DNA of 64,000 bases from Mytilus californianus (lineage: Eukaryota; Mollusca; Bivalvia; Mytilida; Mytilidae): the NCBI RefSeq assembly GCF_021869535.1, contig NW_026262668.1, positions 69,585,558 to 69,649,557 of the forward strand, given 5' to 3'. Positions 22,440 through 34,640 of the stretch are shown in pieces (the first letter of the stretch is position 1; each line of letters starts with the position of its first letter). The position numbers were made by a program, and so were the translations under genes. The notes beneath the pieces were generated by a model that worked only from the letters and a program-made list of their open reading frames with translations, searched no databases and was not told the origin of the DNA.

Positions 22440-23219
22440 CCAACTGTATGCCCTAAATAATCAACAGTGGGCTGACATAATCCACTTTACCAAGATTAGC
22501 AGTCAAATTCGATTGTGATAATCTATCAAAAGTATCATATAAATGTGTTAAATGCTCTTCCCAGTTATCACTACATACAATTAGATCATCAATTTAAGCA
22601 TAACAACAGTCTAAATCTGTTATAACATTGTTGATCATTCTTTGAAATGTAGCTGGAGCACTTTTCATCCCAAACGGCATGACAATATAATGAAAATGCC
22701 GTCTGGTGTGACAAAAGCTGATATTTCACGAGCTCTTTGTGTCAAAGGTACCTGCCAGTAACCCTTCAATAAATCATATTTGCTCACACACTTTGCTTGT
22801 CCAATGTTATCAATGTAATCGTCTATCTTTGAAATCGGATAGGAATCAGATTTTGAAACTGAATTTACTGTTCTGAAATCAGACACGAAACGAAAGGTTT
22901 TATCTGGTTTGGGCACAAGGAGACAAGGAGAGCTCAATTCACTGTTACTCGGCTCAATGATATTATTGTCAAGCATATATTTAATTTCTTGTCTCATGAA
23001 TTCAAGTTTTAGTGGAGTGAGCCGGTAAGGATGTTGCTTAATTGGAGAAGCATCGCCTACATCAACATCATGACAAACAGCAGTGGTTTTGATTGGCACA
23101 TCTGGAAAAAGATTTTTAAAAGAAAATACTAAGGTTTTTAATTTTCCTCTACGATCAAAAGTCAGATGTTGAAGTTTTGAGTCTAAATTTGACAAAATTT
23201 CTGAATTTTTTAATCTCAC
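22440..23219 (-). pseudogene. Reverse transcriptase of Gypsy copy 1
   Basis: Contains IKQHPYRLTP, SSPCLLVPKPD, FRFVSDFRTVNSV, SKYDLLKGYWQVPL, FVTPDGIF and, after a one-base frameshift, MPFGMKSAPATFQR. The plus-strand complement near 22585 shows the YxDD region interrupted by a stop. The first 180 or so residues are identical to those of copy 2. Confidence 0.9.
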
Positions 23220-23281
23220 TGTTGTTCCATAGTTTTAGAATCAAAAGGTGGTTCAATTATATCTGGTTTGTCATGATCGAT

Positions 23282-23527
23282 CTACAATTTAAACATGGCT
23301 AAAGTGGCAACTGGTTTACTCTCACCTTCATTAGTAAACTCAAAATATGGGTTGAACAATTGTTGTAGAATCTTAAGGCAAGTCTTCCTTATACCTAAAT
23401 GTCCGGCCAAGGGGGTGTCATGGGCAAGACTAATAATTTCTTGCCTATACACTTTAGGCACCAACACTTGGTATACCACTCTCCATTCCTCCTCTGGGAT
23501 AGCATCAGGTGGCCTCCATTTTCTCAT
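23282..23527 (-). pseudogene. Integrase N-terminal stub of Gypsy copy 1
   Basis: MRKWRPPDAIPEEEWRVVYQ, then LAHDTPLAGHLGIRKT, the two-histidine half of the integrase zinc domain. The sequence diverges right after LQQLF, so the cysteine pair and the whole DDE core are missing. It lies between protease and RT, which matches a Gmr1-type order after a large internal deletion. Confidence 0.75.
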
Positions 23528-23879
23528 TAAAATGCCGTCTAGATGTTAGTAGCATTCGGCCACTTTGTCTGCTTCCTCCTGTGGTTGAGCCCTCTTGCGG
23601 AGCTGAAGAACCTCAGGGTCTTTTTATTGTTCTTCCACACATTTTCTTCTGTCTAATGAATGGCTGTTCATGTTTGGCCATAGTATAATTACACGCTCGT
23701 TGGTACAAGGTGGTCTTATTTTGGCCTTTTCTGAGCCACATGCACCGTCAATGTCGGCAAGGAAAGTTTCAGAAAGGTCTTCTTGTAAATCCTCAATTTG
23801 TTGTTTTTCTTGCCATCGCCCTAGTGACAACATAAGCTGGACACAGTTCAGCATCATCTTCATGTGATTTAACATCTAC

Positions 23880-24441
23880 CACCGGTTCACTGGTAACAAT
23901 TGGTTCAGCAACCACTTTGTTCCTAGCTAGATCATTTCCTAGCAATAATTAAACACCCTCAACAGGGAGATTAGGACGAACACCCACAACAACTGGTCAA
24001 GTAATGAAATCTGACTTCAGATAAATACGATGGAGGGAACATCTATATAACCTAACTCCACACCTTGTAACAAAACGGAAGCATTAACAGAAGTCTCCTC
24101 GGACAAAGGCAGCACACCTTCTAACAATAAAGTCTAAGAAGCTCCCGTAAAATCTTAATAGGCTGAGGAGTAGTATTATCAACAATAGAAACAAACCCAT
24201 CAGACATAAAGGGTTTATAATCCTCCATGTAATCACAAAAACTGGACTTAAAAGCCTGACTCTCAGGACATTCCAACGTATTGGTAACAAGGGGTGTTTT
24301 ACAAGCATTGGTCTTGGGCTTAATATCTCTTTTATTCTTCTTCTGGAGTATAAAACAATCAGCCATCAGGTGACCATTCTTCTTACAATAAGCACAAGTC
24401 AGTGACTTCTTCTCAAAAGTATCAAATTTTGGACTAGACAT
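23880..24441 (-). pseudogene. CCHC knuckle and protease region of Gypsy copy 1
   Basis: A zinc knuckle CAYCKKNGHLMADC (CX2CX4HX4C) is followed by an aspartic-protease region aligned to copy 2 (38305-38856). The frame is broken just at the active-site position. About a tenth of bases differ from copy 2 here. Confidence 0.75.
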
Positions 24442-25544
24442 ATTATAACTAGACTGACTCTTATTCTGTGCAACAGGCTTACTATCAGTACGCTCAGTGC
24501 TTTGATTGTTGTAATTTCCACTCGAAATATTAAAATTTTGACCCTTGAAACTTTATTTATGTGAAAGGGTATAATTATCGGAAATAACAGCTGCATCATG
24601 TAATGTCTCAACTGTTTTGTCGTCTAAATGTGTTTTTAAGTCTAAATGAACACATTTTTTGAACTCTTCTAATAACATCAATTGTCTTAGGTTATCAAAA
24701 TTGTTTTCTATTTTATTTGATGCAAGCCAATTATCAAATAGATCTTCTTTTCCCCTAGCAAATTCAACATAGGTTTGTGAATCAAACTTTTTATAAGGTC
24801 TAATATCTGTCTATATGCTTCTGGTACTAGCCCATAAGCTTTCAAAACTTTCTGTTTTACCGTGTCATAATCAGAACTTCTTTCGGATGAAAGTGCTGAG
24901 TAAATTTCAGCGGATTTGCCTTCAAAAACACTTTGCAGCATTGTAGTTCAATAAGACTTTGGCCATTTCAAATTTTGAGCAATTTTCACAAACTGTTGAA
25001 AAAATTTATCAACTGTTTTTTTCACAAAATCTGGGAACCAGACGTGTTTTTTTTTTTTGCTGCATCAAAATATTCTGATTTAGACACTACTTTAGTGTTG
25101 CTTTCTTCTTTGACCATTTCAATTTTCATTTTCTCCATCTCTAACCTTTCCCTCATTTCAAGTTCTGCCTGTTTTAATTTAAATTCATCTTCTTTTTCTT
25201 TTTCTTTCATCTTCTCCATCTCAAACCTTTCCTTCATTTCAAGTTCTGCCGGCCTTTCTTTTTTATTCTTTTTCCAATTGCTTTAATTTAAGTTCATGTT
25301 CTTATTTAAGCTGTTTTAATTTGAAAGCATCAACATTTTCGACCTTGAGTTCAAGAGCCTCTTCACCTAAAATTTTTGCGTCAACTAATTAGTCTATGAC
25401 CAATTTTTTTATAATTTGTTTTCTCATAGATACTCTAAAGTCTAATTTTAGATGTTTAGCAAGCAACACTAATTCCTCTTTCTTTAAATTTTCAAACCCC
25501 TCCAGGTCTGGCGTTTTCAAAAATTTACCGGCATCAAATGCCAT
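24441..25544 (-). pseudogene. Gag of Gypsy copy 1
   Basis: Begins MAFDAGKFLKTPDLEGFENL, then charged K/E-rich coiled-coil stretches (KEKEDEFKLKQAELEMRERL), then a capsid-like block (LQSVFEGKSAEIYSALSSER, KAYGLVPEAYRQ). Several stops interrupt it. The start is chosen by match to copy 2 (37251). Confidence 0.75.
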
Positions 25545-25613
25545 TTTGTAAAATTTTGTTGGCTAGTTCTAATAAAAATTCTGAACAAAGTTTTTAATAA
25601 GATATTAACGTTA

Positions 25614-25630
25614 TCCCGAACGAGCCCCCA
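25614..25630 (-). promoter_or_regulatory. Primer binding site of Gypsy copy 1
   Basis: On the minus strand: TGGGGGCTCGTTCGGGA, one mismatch from the well-known tRNA-Pro primer site, six bases after the 5' LTR. Confidence 0.8.
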
Positions 25631-25635
25631 ATTTC

Positions 25636-26279
25636 TGTTACGGCCAGAAAATCGCCTTTTAGTTGTAGCCAACAAAATACACAAATCAATAATACAATTT
25701 AACAAGATTTATTATACACAAGTTTACAAGTAGTATTTCAAAAAAAGAAATGTCAACTTAACTGTCAAAATATATGTCCGATCTTTTGTCTTTACTTTAT
25801 CCGGAAATCTTCTCGGGAATCTACGCAGAATATTACGTCCAATAGGTCACAATCTAGTAGTATGTAGTTTGTAAATAAAAGTGTCAATCCAACTGCTGAG
25901 AATATTAATGTATATCGATGTCTATGTTTATGTCTATGTCTGAAAGTTTAACTTTAGTGTCTGTATATATATAGTTGTCACGGAAATCTCTAGAACACAA
26001 TAGAAAGGAAACTACTAGAAAAATTTATAACGGAAACTTCTAGAACATTGTTGACGTTTAAATTACGCATCTTTTATGATGATCAATCTGGAAACGTTAT
26101 GTAAGTAAAATGGAAAGTTCTAATCATTCAATCAGTCTCTATGATTGTTCCAGTGATTTCTAAACTGCACAGTTACAATATCATTTTGTAAACAAGTACA
26201 AATTATGTAAACATATTATTAGGACACACAAAACAAATTAGGCCAACTAAATAAATATGATTGTTACAATATCATAACA
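25636..26279 (-). repeat. LTR of Gypsy copy 1 (5' LTR on the minus strand)
   Basis: 644 bp, starts TGTTACGG and ends CATAACA on the plus strand; followed by the TSD ACAG. Confidence 0.9.
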
Positions 26280-26283
26280 ACAG

Positions 26284-27299
26284 ATACAAGGTTTTTGGAG
26301 AATCATTTATATTTTTTCTATGATTTCGTCAGTCTGATGAGGTTCTAATAATACCAAATGACATTCATCACATATTATGCTCTTCGCAACGTAACTGAAA
26401 CAAAACTACACGTCCAATTTAAGATAGGACATTGCCATATAGATGCTTGATAGAGTTATCGTGTTGTACTTGTACTAGGTAACTTCGATATTTAGTCAAG
26501 GTTAGTTTTAAGAGTTTCATCATATTGTTTTTCAATTTAGGCATATTTACGTTGAAAAATTAAAAGCTTCAAGATAAAAATCATCTGTATGAGTTCAGGT
26601 GAGTACTGATCACACAATAGTGCATATAATTATATTTGAAAATACAATTTCAACACTACAATATATGAAAAATGTGAACAATTTTAAGACATTATTACAG
26701 TACTGTTCACCAGAAGAAAAAAAATTTGACATTATATAATTTCAAATTCGAAACAATGCTTTTATATTCTTCGTTTGAAATTTTAACATGGTTATATTTG
26801 CAAACTGCATCTCATGCCCAACGTATGTTTTGATACCATGCTTCCTTGGCAACGTGTAATTCCGTTTGCACTGTGAAGACGTATTCACTAGTAATTGAAT
26901 GTGACCCATTGTATATGTGTATTGCTGACAAGTTATTAAACATTCCCTTATCATATGTAGATTAATTGTCTGGATGGAAAGTTATTACAAATCATATCAT
27001 TCATGTTATATGTTTGCCTCTGCACGTATTACGTGATCATTCTCATTTAAACGATATTGTACTCTTCTGGAACTGCAATTGGACTTAGGGAAGAAACTTT
27101 ACTTTTTTCAAGGTTTTAATTGGTTTGCAATGTACTGACCATTTGTAGAAATGCACATATGTTAACAGACGAATAATAACATTATGTTAACACTGAATGT
27201 TAATTTTAGTAACAAGAATGGCGTCACTACAAGAGCAGAAACTGTTTTTCTTTTCAATGCACCAAAATCAACAACAGGTATTTTGCAGGTACAATGTAT
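26284..27299. other. Non-coding DNA
   Basis: Apart from the local repeat at 26284-26390 matching 19400-19560, I see no gene or repeat structure. Confidence 0.45.
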
Positions 27300-28010
27300 C
27301 TCGCTCTTACGTTTTTGTTGTCTTTGTATGATAATGAGAAAAACCCATTCCGTATAGTCGGCTATAAAAGGCCCCGACATGAAAATTATGAAACAATTCA
27401 ATTGAGAAAACTAACGGCCTAATTTATAACAAACCAATTCACGAAAAACCCAATATGACAGACATGAACCAACGACAATCACTGAACTACAGGCTCCTGA
27501 CTTGGGACAGGCACATACAGAATGTGACGGGGTTAATATAAATAAGAAGATGTGGTATGAGTGCCAATGAAACAACTCTCCATCCAAGTCACAATGTATA
27601 AAAAGTTTACAATTATAGGTCAAAGTACGGCCTTCAACACGGAGTCTATATACAAAACGAGAAACGAGAAACACCTATGAACCACACCAACAAACGACCA
27701 CCACTGAACAACAGGCTCCTGACTTAGGACAGGTGCATAAAAATGCAGCGGTTTTAAACAGGTTAGGTTGCGTCAAACCCTCCCCCTAACATGGGACAGT
27801 AGTGCAACAGCAAAACACAAGAACACACTATACAAAATAATAAAAGAAACACAAATATGATAATCAGCAAAAACCAACAACCACCACTCAATTACAGGCT
27901 CCTGCCTTGGGATATGCACATATAGAATGTCGCGGAGTTTAAACATGTTTGTGAGCGCTCAAATCCTCCCCTTTACCTGGGACAGTGGTGTTACACCACA
28001 ACATAAAACA
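27300..28010 (+). repeat. Dispersed repeat, family A (composite, several partial units)
   Basis: AGAAGATGTGGTATGAGTGC at 27546, GTCAAAGTACGGCCTTCAAC at about 27621, plus three copies of a CAGGCTCCTGACTTGGGACA-like block (27490, 27712, 27897) each followed by an AATG(C/T)(A/C/G)GCGG-type sequence. This suggests stacked or tandemly duplicated family A pieces. Confidence 0.75.
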
Positions 28011-28139
28011 AACTATAAAAAATCAGTTGAAAAAGGCTTAACTCATCAGATCGATACATAGCAGAAAAAACTTCAAACATAAACACAGACCAGACGTGGC
28101 AGGGTATTTGTTCATATCTCATCCCTAACAACAAAAAGG

Positions 28140-28537
28140 ACACTGAGTACAGATTTGAGAGTACTTGCAGTACTTCCTCATATTTAGACTTATACCTCGA
28201 ATTTGACATACACATTCATCTCAGTACCAGAATCTATGACAAGCGAGACGATTTTAATTTTGAAATTATTAATTTCCCCCACCTTTGTAGCAATATACCA
28301 ACTTCACCTGCATATGGGATATACATTTCCCAACTTATTCGGTATTCAAAAGCTTGCAGCTCCTACTCAGACTTTGTAAAACGTCACCAGTGTCTGAGCA
28401 GAAAGTTGATGAACCAGGGGTATGTCAGAGAACGTCTCGTCCTTTTTCTAAAACAGTTCATCGGAAGGTACCAAGACCTTGTTGAAAAATATTCCGTATC
28501 AACTTCACAAAAAATACACGATGGTCTTGAAGTATAG
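28140..28537 (+). pseudogene. Penelope-like reverse transcriptase C-terminal fragment
   Basis: An open stretch to TAG reads SSYLDLYLEF, RIYDKRDDFNFEIINFP, IPTSPAYGIYISQLIRYSKA, LMNQGYVRERLVLFLKQFIG and RYQDLVEKYSVS. This is the typical end of a Penelope-like RT (fingers/palm remainder and thumb). It lacks the catalytic palm motif, so it is a 5'-truncated copy. Confidence 0.7.
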
Positions 28538-28899
28538 ATTCTGCGTACTGACGTTGTTTATCATCTTAATAAATTTCTTTTATTTGTCTTTATTAATATT
28601 ACTTTTACTGTTAAGTAACTTTTTGTGATATCCATTTGACGTGACTCTGTACTTATGTATCCCGTCATACTTTGAACGACATAATTATTTTATATCTACC
28701 TGTGTGATGTCAAACGCTCGATTCTACGCCTGTACTTAAAACCTTACATCCTTTACATAGATAAATATAATCGTATAATGAGAAAGCAAAATGAGGATAA
28801 TAAATTTGATGTATGCCTTTTTGTGCTTTTTTGTTACATTTGTTTGTTTTATAGTGATTAAGATGATAAAACAATGTTGACTGCTGTACCCGTATTTTT

Positions 28900-29170
28900 G
28901 ACATTTTTACCTATTGTGTCTGTTTGTTTTGTTCACGCATCGTTGTCAATATAATGGAATTTGATGCGACTGTCATACAAGTGAGAGGTTAAGCTAGCTA
29001 TAAAACCTGGTTCAATCCACCATTTTCTACATAAGAAAATGCCTGTACCAAGTCAGGAATATGACAATTGTTATCCATTCGTTTGATGTGTTTGAGCTTT
29101 TGATTTTGCCATTTGAGTAGGGACTTTCCTTTTTGAATTTTCCTCGGAGTTCAGTATTTTTGTAATTTTA
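28900..29170 (-). repeat. Dispersed repeat, family D (reverse)
   Basis: GCTAGCTATAAAACCTGGTT, TTTGATGTGTTTGAGCTTTT and GGAGTTCAGTATTTTTGTAA are the reverse complement of 48740-49025. Confidence 0.85.
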
Positions 29171-29439
29171 CTTTCTACTGACAGCTAGTTCAAAGCCAAT
29201 AACAAGTAATAAAAAATCAAGTATCTAAGACTGAAATATCAATCAGTACAGTTTCAACATCCAGTGGATTTAGTGTAAAGATGTCATTAATAGTTAGAGA
29301 AAAACATGACCTTGTGCAATGCCAAAATAAAGGTATCGAGAGATTGTAGTACCGTTAAAGTGCATATGTGTATAACAAAACTATTTAGTATGATTTTAAT
29401 TTACTGATAACAAAATCAATATTTATACCAAAAAAAAAA

Positions 29440-30440
29440 CAATATTCAAAGATCTAATTACAGTGTTGAATTGGTAACCTTTTAGAATAAGTTTATTTAA
29501 AGAATTGATAAGTTTACCGGGATTGTATATAAATTTCCGGGCTCGGTGAACAACACCAAAGTAAATTTTAGGATGTGCTATTCCGTCTGAAATAAATTTT
29601 TTACAGGTACAGCCAAACTTGCAAACTAAATCTTTGTATCTATGGATTAATTTAGTTTGTGGTAAAGAAATCCCTGACTTAATGATTTACCAGTAATACA
29701 TAGATTACGATCATTGAAATCCAAAACATCTCTACAGACACGGGCATTACGAACGAGTTGGGATATTTAATCACCGTAAGTTGGTGTCAGAGGAACATCA
29801 CCGTCCAAAAAAGGAAGATTTACAATAGGGAAAGAAAAATCATCCCTTTTGTCGTAAATTTTTGTTTAGAGTTTTGGTGTAAAACTGAAATATGAAAGGA
29901 CACTTATTGCTGTTAATATATGATTTATTTAATGTAAGCTGCTGTGGGTAAATTTCGGCAGTATATTTATTGAATTCATGATTATTTAACGAAAAAAATA
30001 TCATCAAGATAATGGTAAGTGTTGTTGAATTTATCAATTAAATGGAATTAAGACGGGTATTTACTGAGTTTGGCCATAAACTGTGATTCATAACAATACA
30101 GGAACAAGTCTGCTATTAAAGGGGCACAATGGTGCCCAAAGGAATACTTACAATCTGTCGATAAACTTTATTGCCGAAACGTACATAAATGTTGTGAAGG
30201 AGAAAAGTTCTGGCTGTAATCATCTCATCACACCTCCAGTAAGTATATCTAGCATATTTACCTTTCTCGTTTGAGAAAAGGCTTTATTAGAGTAACAGCA
30301 AATAAATTTGCAATAAGATTTATCTAACGACCATTTAATTAAATTGGAAAACTTTTGCTTGATAAGATTGTGTGGAAGTGTGGTGTAAAGAGTGGAAAAG
30401 TCAAAACTGTCAACCAAATCAAAAGGACCATCAAAAGCAC
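29440..30440 (-). pseudogene. Penelope-like reverse transcriptase fragment
   Basis: On the minus strand: VDSFDFSTLYTTLPHNLI (RT motif A region), SNKAFSQTRKV, LDILTGGV, a palm region with stops, YPQQLTLNKSYI, DGDVPLTPTYG, SQLVRNARVCRDVLDF and LNKLILKGYQ. Frames change repeatedly. Same family as 12728-13440; it shows the uninterrupted site where family C sits in that copy. Confidence 0.75.
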
Positions 30441-31665
30441 TAATTTATCTAAAACATCCAAAGATTTTTTTACACTTCAAAAATGATTAATTCCACTATT
30501 TTCATAAGTATTATTACAAAAATTAATGATCAGTTCTTTGATAGTAGTTAAGGAACTCTTTAAAAGCACTGAAATTCTAGTAGTAGAACACTTACTAGAG
30601 GCCGAGATGAAACGATATTTTACGGGTTTTTGTGTAGTTTAGGTAACCAGTATAGTCAATATAGTACTTCAATGGCAACACGATTAGAATTATTTTCTAG
30701 ACCCATGTGGCATGCAAAATTGCTAGGTTAATTTCCTTATAAAGCTTGAATTGGTTAATGTTCTGTTTAAAACTGCGACGATACAGTATATCTGGCTGTT
30801 TGTAATAATCGTTTCAAAAGCAATTGAAAATGTTTCTAGAAATAGATGAATAATGATTTTCATGCAACCTGTGTAACCCCTTATTCTATTAAAAAAAACT
30901 ATATATATCTAAACTGTGTATGTTAAAAAGAACATTGTGAAATCCTCAAGGGTAAAAAGTTATCAACTTCATATTGACTCAAACAAATCGTTAAAGAGAT
31001 ATCAATATAGGCAACGAAACAATTGTCGGAAAACATCAAATCTTTTCAATTATTTTACGATCGAAAACTTCGATATTCTACAAATAGGTGAACATTTGAT
31101 TTTTTATTATATTTGGACTCGTAGAATATTAAGACAATGTGTTATTTACATTCAACGCTTATTAGTTGTATTATTTATCTTTAAAGCATACATAAAACAT
31201 TTTCTTTAAAATGATTCTTTAAAGGTTTATCAAAGTCGCACATGCTATCCATATTGTAAAATGACTGTTATTGACGGTTTGGGAATAATTACCGATTCAC
31301 TCATTTTGAATCATGACTAAAATGAAGATGTTTCAAATATTATCTATTCATCGGAATTCTGTGTGTTCACACATTTACACTGCGTTCTGCAAAAGTTCTT
31401 GTTTTATCTACTTTTTATAACTTGGCTATGTGAAATCCTTTTTGGATTCCGAAATTCAATATCATAAGATATAATTTAGTGCATGAAATATGCAGATGTA
31501 GCTAACGATCTCTGTCAGGGACTAAAATGTGTTCCCTATATTTCTTTTCTGATTTTATTCTGTTTAAAGGATTCTATCCCTTAACATGTTTTTATTGAAA
31601 TGCAAACGAGCGTATCTATAATTATCTCTTGTGTTGTTTGGTTGCTGTTTCATTGACACATATAG
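30441..31665. other. Non-coding DNA, partly Penelope-like debris
   Basis: 30441-30720 may be the upstream continuation of the minus-strand Penelope-like fragment but has no readable motif. The remainder is unassigned. Confidence 0.35.
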
Positions 31666-31960
31666 ATATAAGAAGATGTGGTATGAGTGCCAATGAGACA
31701 ACTCTCCATCCAAGTCAAAATTTATAAAAGTAAACCAATATAGGTCAAAGTACGGTCTTCAACAAGGAGCCTTGGCTCACACCGAACAGCAATTTATAAA
31801 GGACCCCAAAAATTACTAGTGTAAAACCATTCAAACGGGAAAACCAACGGACTAATCTATATAAAAAACGAGAAACGAGAAACACTTATGAACCACATCA
31901 ACAACGACAACTACTGAACATCAGATTCCTGACTTAGGACAAGTGCAAACAATTGCAGCC
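31666..31960 (+). repeat. Dispersed repeat, family A
   Basis: AGAAGATGTGGTATGAGTGC, TATAGGTCAAAGTACGGTCT, GGCTCACACCGAACAGCAA and AACCAACGGACTAATCTATA; nearly the same as 51105-51385. Confidence 0.9.
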
Positions 31961-32944
31961 ATATTTCCTTTTATATTTTGGTATATGCATATGACATATA
32001 TACAGAGAAAAAAGGCCCTTATTACGTAAAAATCTCCAGTTGTAAAGAGAGCTTTACTAATGACGTTGAAGATTGATTTTTATTTTTAATCTCAGAGTTT
32101 GAAATTCTTGTTGTGTAGGAGTAAAGTATTTTGAATTAATTTTCCCTGTCTAAAATAGAAAATAAATGTAGTTATTAAAATTGGTTCTGAAATAGGGTTT
32201 TTTAGATTGTAGTTTCAATGTCTATGTTTACAGAGTTGAATGTTAAATATGTCACTGCAGGAACTAGCATGTTACTCGTATTAGAACTAATTCAATACTT
32301 TATTGAGTTTGATGACAAGGAAGCAGTTTGATTACATATATTTGTCTTTCTTGTAATCGTGTTTTGCCATCGTTTTTCATCTGAATTGACATCTCTTGAA
32401 CTAAAACAGTCATTGTTTGTAATATTTAGAAATCACGAATATAATTAAGTTCAGAGTTATTATAGAAATCTTAAGAGGAAAGAACAGAAACATTTCCAAC
32501 TATTAGTGTTTCATTTAAGATGCATCAAATACTTCATATTGAAGATGGCTGTCTTGTTGACCATTTAATTAACAGCAATATTTCTGAAATTATCAACTTG
32601 ATTTGAATTTCTGCGTTTTATTCGCATTCTCTTTTTCATTCGTTTCATCGTTTTAATTATTCATTTATTTATCTAAATCTATTACGTTACTTTTATTTTA
32701 TTTTATTGTCGGCGGTCTGCTGTCATTTCGGCTATTATTTGATTTAATGAAATAAATTGTGTCCTTCAAGGTAATGCTATGAATTAACATGTATTAAAGT
32801 TTCATGAATTATTGAAAGTTTTGACCAATTTTGATATTAACAAACATAACTAAAATTAAAAAGAATATTATGTAAAAATCGAAATATTCCTTCTCGTTAG
32901 TATCTGAAGAAGAAACTGTTGACTTATTACCGGGTTTATACTAA
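31961..32944. other. Non-coding DNA
   Basis: AT-rich, no gene, RNA or repeat structure noticed. Confidence 0.45.
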
Positions 32945-33185
32945 CATGAGCAACACGACGGGTGCCACATGTGGAGCAGGATCTGCTTACCCTTCGGGAG
33001 CACCTGAGATCACCCCAATTTTTTTGGTGGGGTTCGTGTTGCTCAGTCTTTAGTTTTCTATGTTGTGTTTTGTGTACTGTCGTTTGTCTGTTTGTCTTTT
33101 TTCTTTTTTAGCCATGACGTTGTCAGTTTACTTTCGACTTATGGGTTTGAATGTCCCTTTGGTATCTTTCGCCTTTCTCTTGAAG
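32945..33185 (-). repeat. Dispersed repeat, family B (reverse)
   Basis: GAGCAACACGACGGGTGCCA, CACCTGAGATCACCCC, TTGCTCAGTCTTTAGTTTTC, AGCCATGACGTTGTCAGTTT and GTTTGAATGTCCCTTTGGTA. Confidence 0.85.
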
Positions 33186-34203
33186 AGAATGATACTCTGA
33201 AGAGTAATGTCCTCACCTTTTTGTCTGTACTATTTCCTTTTTTTTTTTAATTTGCCGAAAAACACTGTGATACTTGGGATTTTTATAACATGCACTTACT
33301 CTTGGAATTTCGAATTAAATAATGTATTAATCTATATGTTCTATTAGAATCTGTTTGTAAATTTGTATTTTTATTCATTACCTTTTAACGTTTTTGATTA
33401 CCGGAAATGAAATAACTATTACATTGTTTCGATGGGTTTTTTTATCAATTCATCACCAAATGTGGAATAAAACATTTGAAAAGCAACGATTTCGATATTA
33501 ACAAAAATAAAGTACATTTAGAGTTTTTTATTCAGTGTAAAAAAAAAATGCTTCTTAAACGATTTTCCCCCCAAATAATTTACTGTTGTCGTGTTGGGTG
33601 TTTATTCTGTTTGTAGCGATCCTTAGTATGTTGAGGTGTTTCATATTGTGTCATAATAAAACAGCAATAACAAAGTAAATTAATTATCTTTGACCTTTGG
33701 GTGAATTCTTCCTTCAAATCCTCATCATTTAATTCAGTTTCCCTTATTACCAATATTTAATCGTCAATTGTGTTTCATGTTTTTAGAAATAAGATATACA
33801 GCTATGTTACAACCTATTCTGTGACCTTTTGAATCGATTATGTAGCAACCTTTTTGAAGGCAAAATATAGATTCGTTGTTTTGATTAACGTTAATGGTAA
33901 AGAATGAATATAGTGTATCATTTTTAACCCAAAACGTTAAACAAAAAGCAAAGGAACTGCGCATTCGTTGCCGTTCTTTGTCTGAAAGCTACAGTGAGGC
34001 ATCTAGTATTGTTTAAATTATGATATTTGAAAATAACACTCCACGTGTATATCCAAAAATCAATTACTAGACACTGATATTCTTGTATATATGATACATG
34101 TAAGTCATTGTTAGTATTTATACATTATATCATAGCGAATTTGGAAACGTATATTTACTTAGCCTCCAGTCAATGAAATAGTCAGTTAAATATATTTATT
34201 ACA
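33186..34203. other. Non-coding DNA
   Basis: No convincing gene or repeat. Short open frames on both strands have no recognisable motif. Confidence 0.45.
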
Positions 34204-34640
34204 TTGATTGATTGATTGTTGGTTGCTTAACGTCCAGTGGCAAATATCTCATGCATATTAAGAACGAGAACAAATTAACAATAAATACAATAGGTAGGTT
34301 CTGTAATTGGGGCGTCCGGGATTAAGGTTGGAGAAATTTAGACTGCCACGGGAAATGAGGGAATATTGGATAGGGACAGAAATTTAGCCTTGCAACAGGT
34401 CACCTACAGACCCCTCAAAGAGTTGTTACAAGGGTTCTTAACGTGCAAAGAGCGTGGCACTCTCTTTACACGAGGCATCGGATTTAACGTCCCCATTCTG
34501 ACCGGACGTGGCTGCAAATTTGTACATCCCGCACAGCCAAACGGACGCCCCACTTTAGCAAGGGTTTTACTACCAGTCGGAGGAAGACCAATGGTAACCA
34601 TACTTCTATTCCCCAGTCACCCTTGGGGGTATATTTATTA
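34204..34640 (+). repeat. GC-richer repeat-like block starting GATTGATTGATTG
   Basis: GATTGATTGATTGTTGGTTG, CTTAACGTCCAGTGGCAAAT and a GC-rich body (34310-34620) stand out from the AT-rich surroundings. The lead sequence is familiar to me from molluscan dispersed repeats. A 131-codon plus-strand frame (34366-34761) runs through it but has no recognised domain, and the opposite strand is also open over much of it, so coding is doubtful. No second copy in this window. Confidence 0.45.

Larger units (their letters stand above)
21061..26279 (-). mobile_element. Ty3/Gypsy LTR retrotransposon, copy 1 (5219 bp, integrase-deleted)
   Basis: Direct LTRs at both ends (TGTTACGG...; right one ends ATAACA) lie inside a 4-bp TSD. 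On the minus strand the order is LTR, primer site, Gag with coiled coil and CCHC knuckle, protease, a stub of integrase zinc domain, reverse transcriptase, RNase H, polypurine tract, LTR. Having integrase-derived sequence before RT is the domain order of the Gmr1 group of Ty3/Gypsy elements. The integrase catalytic core is absent and frameshifts break every segment, so the element is non-autonomous and dead. Confidence 0.9.

Noticed and set aside
24933-25286. 117-codon plus-strand frame rich in F and S
   Set aside because: Antisense of the K/E-rich coiled coil of the Gypsy Gag.
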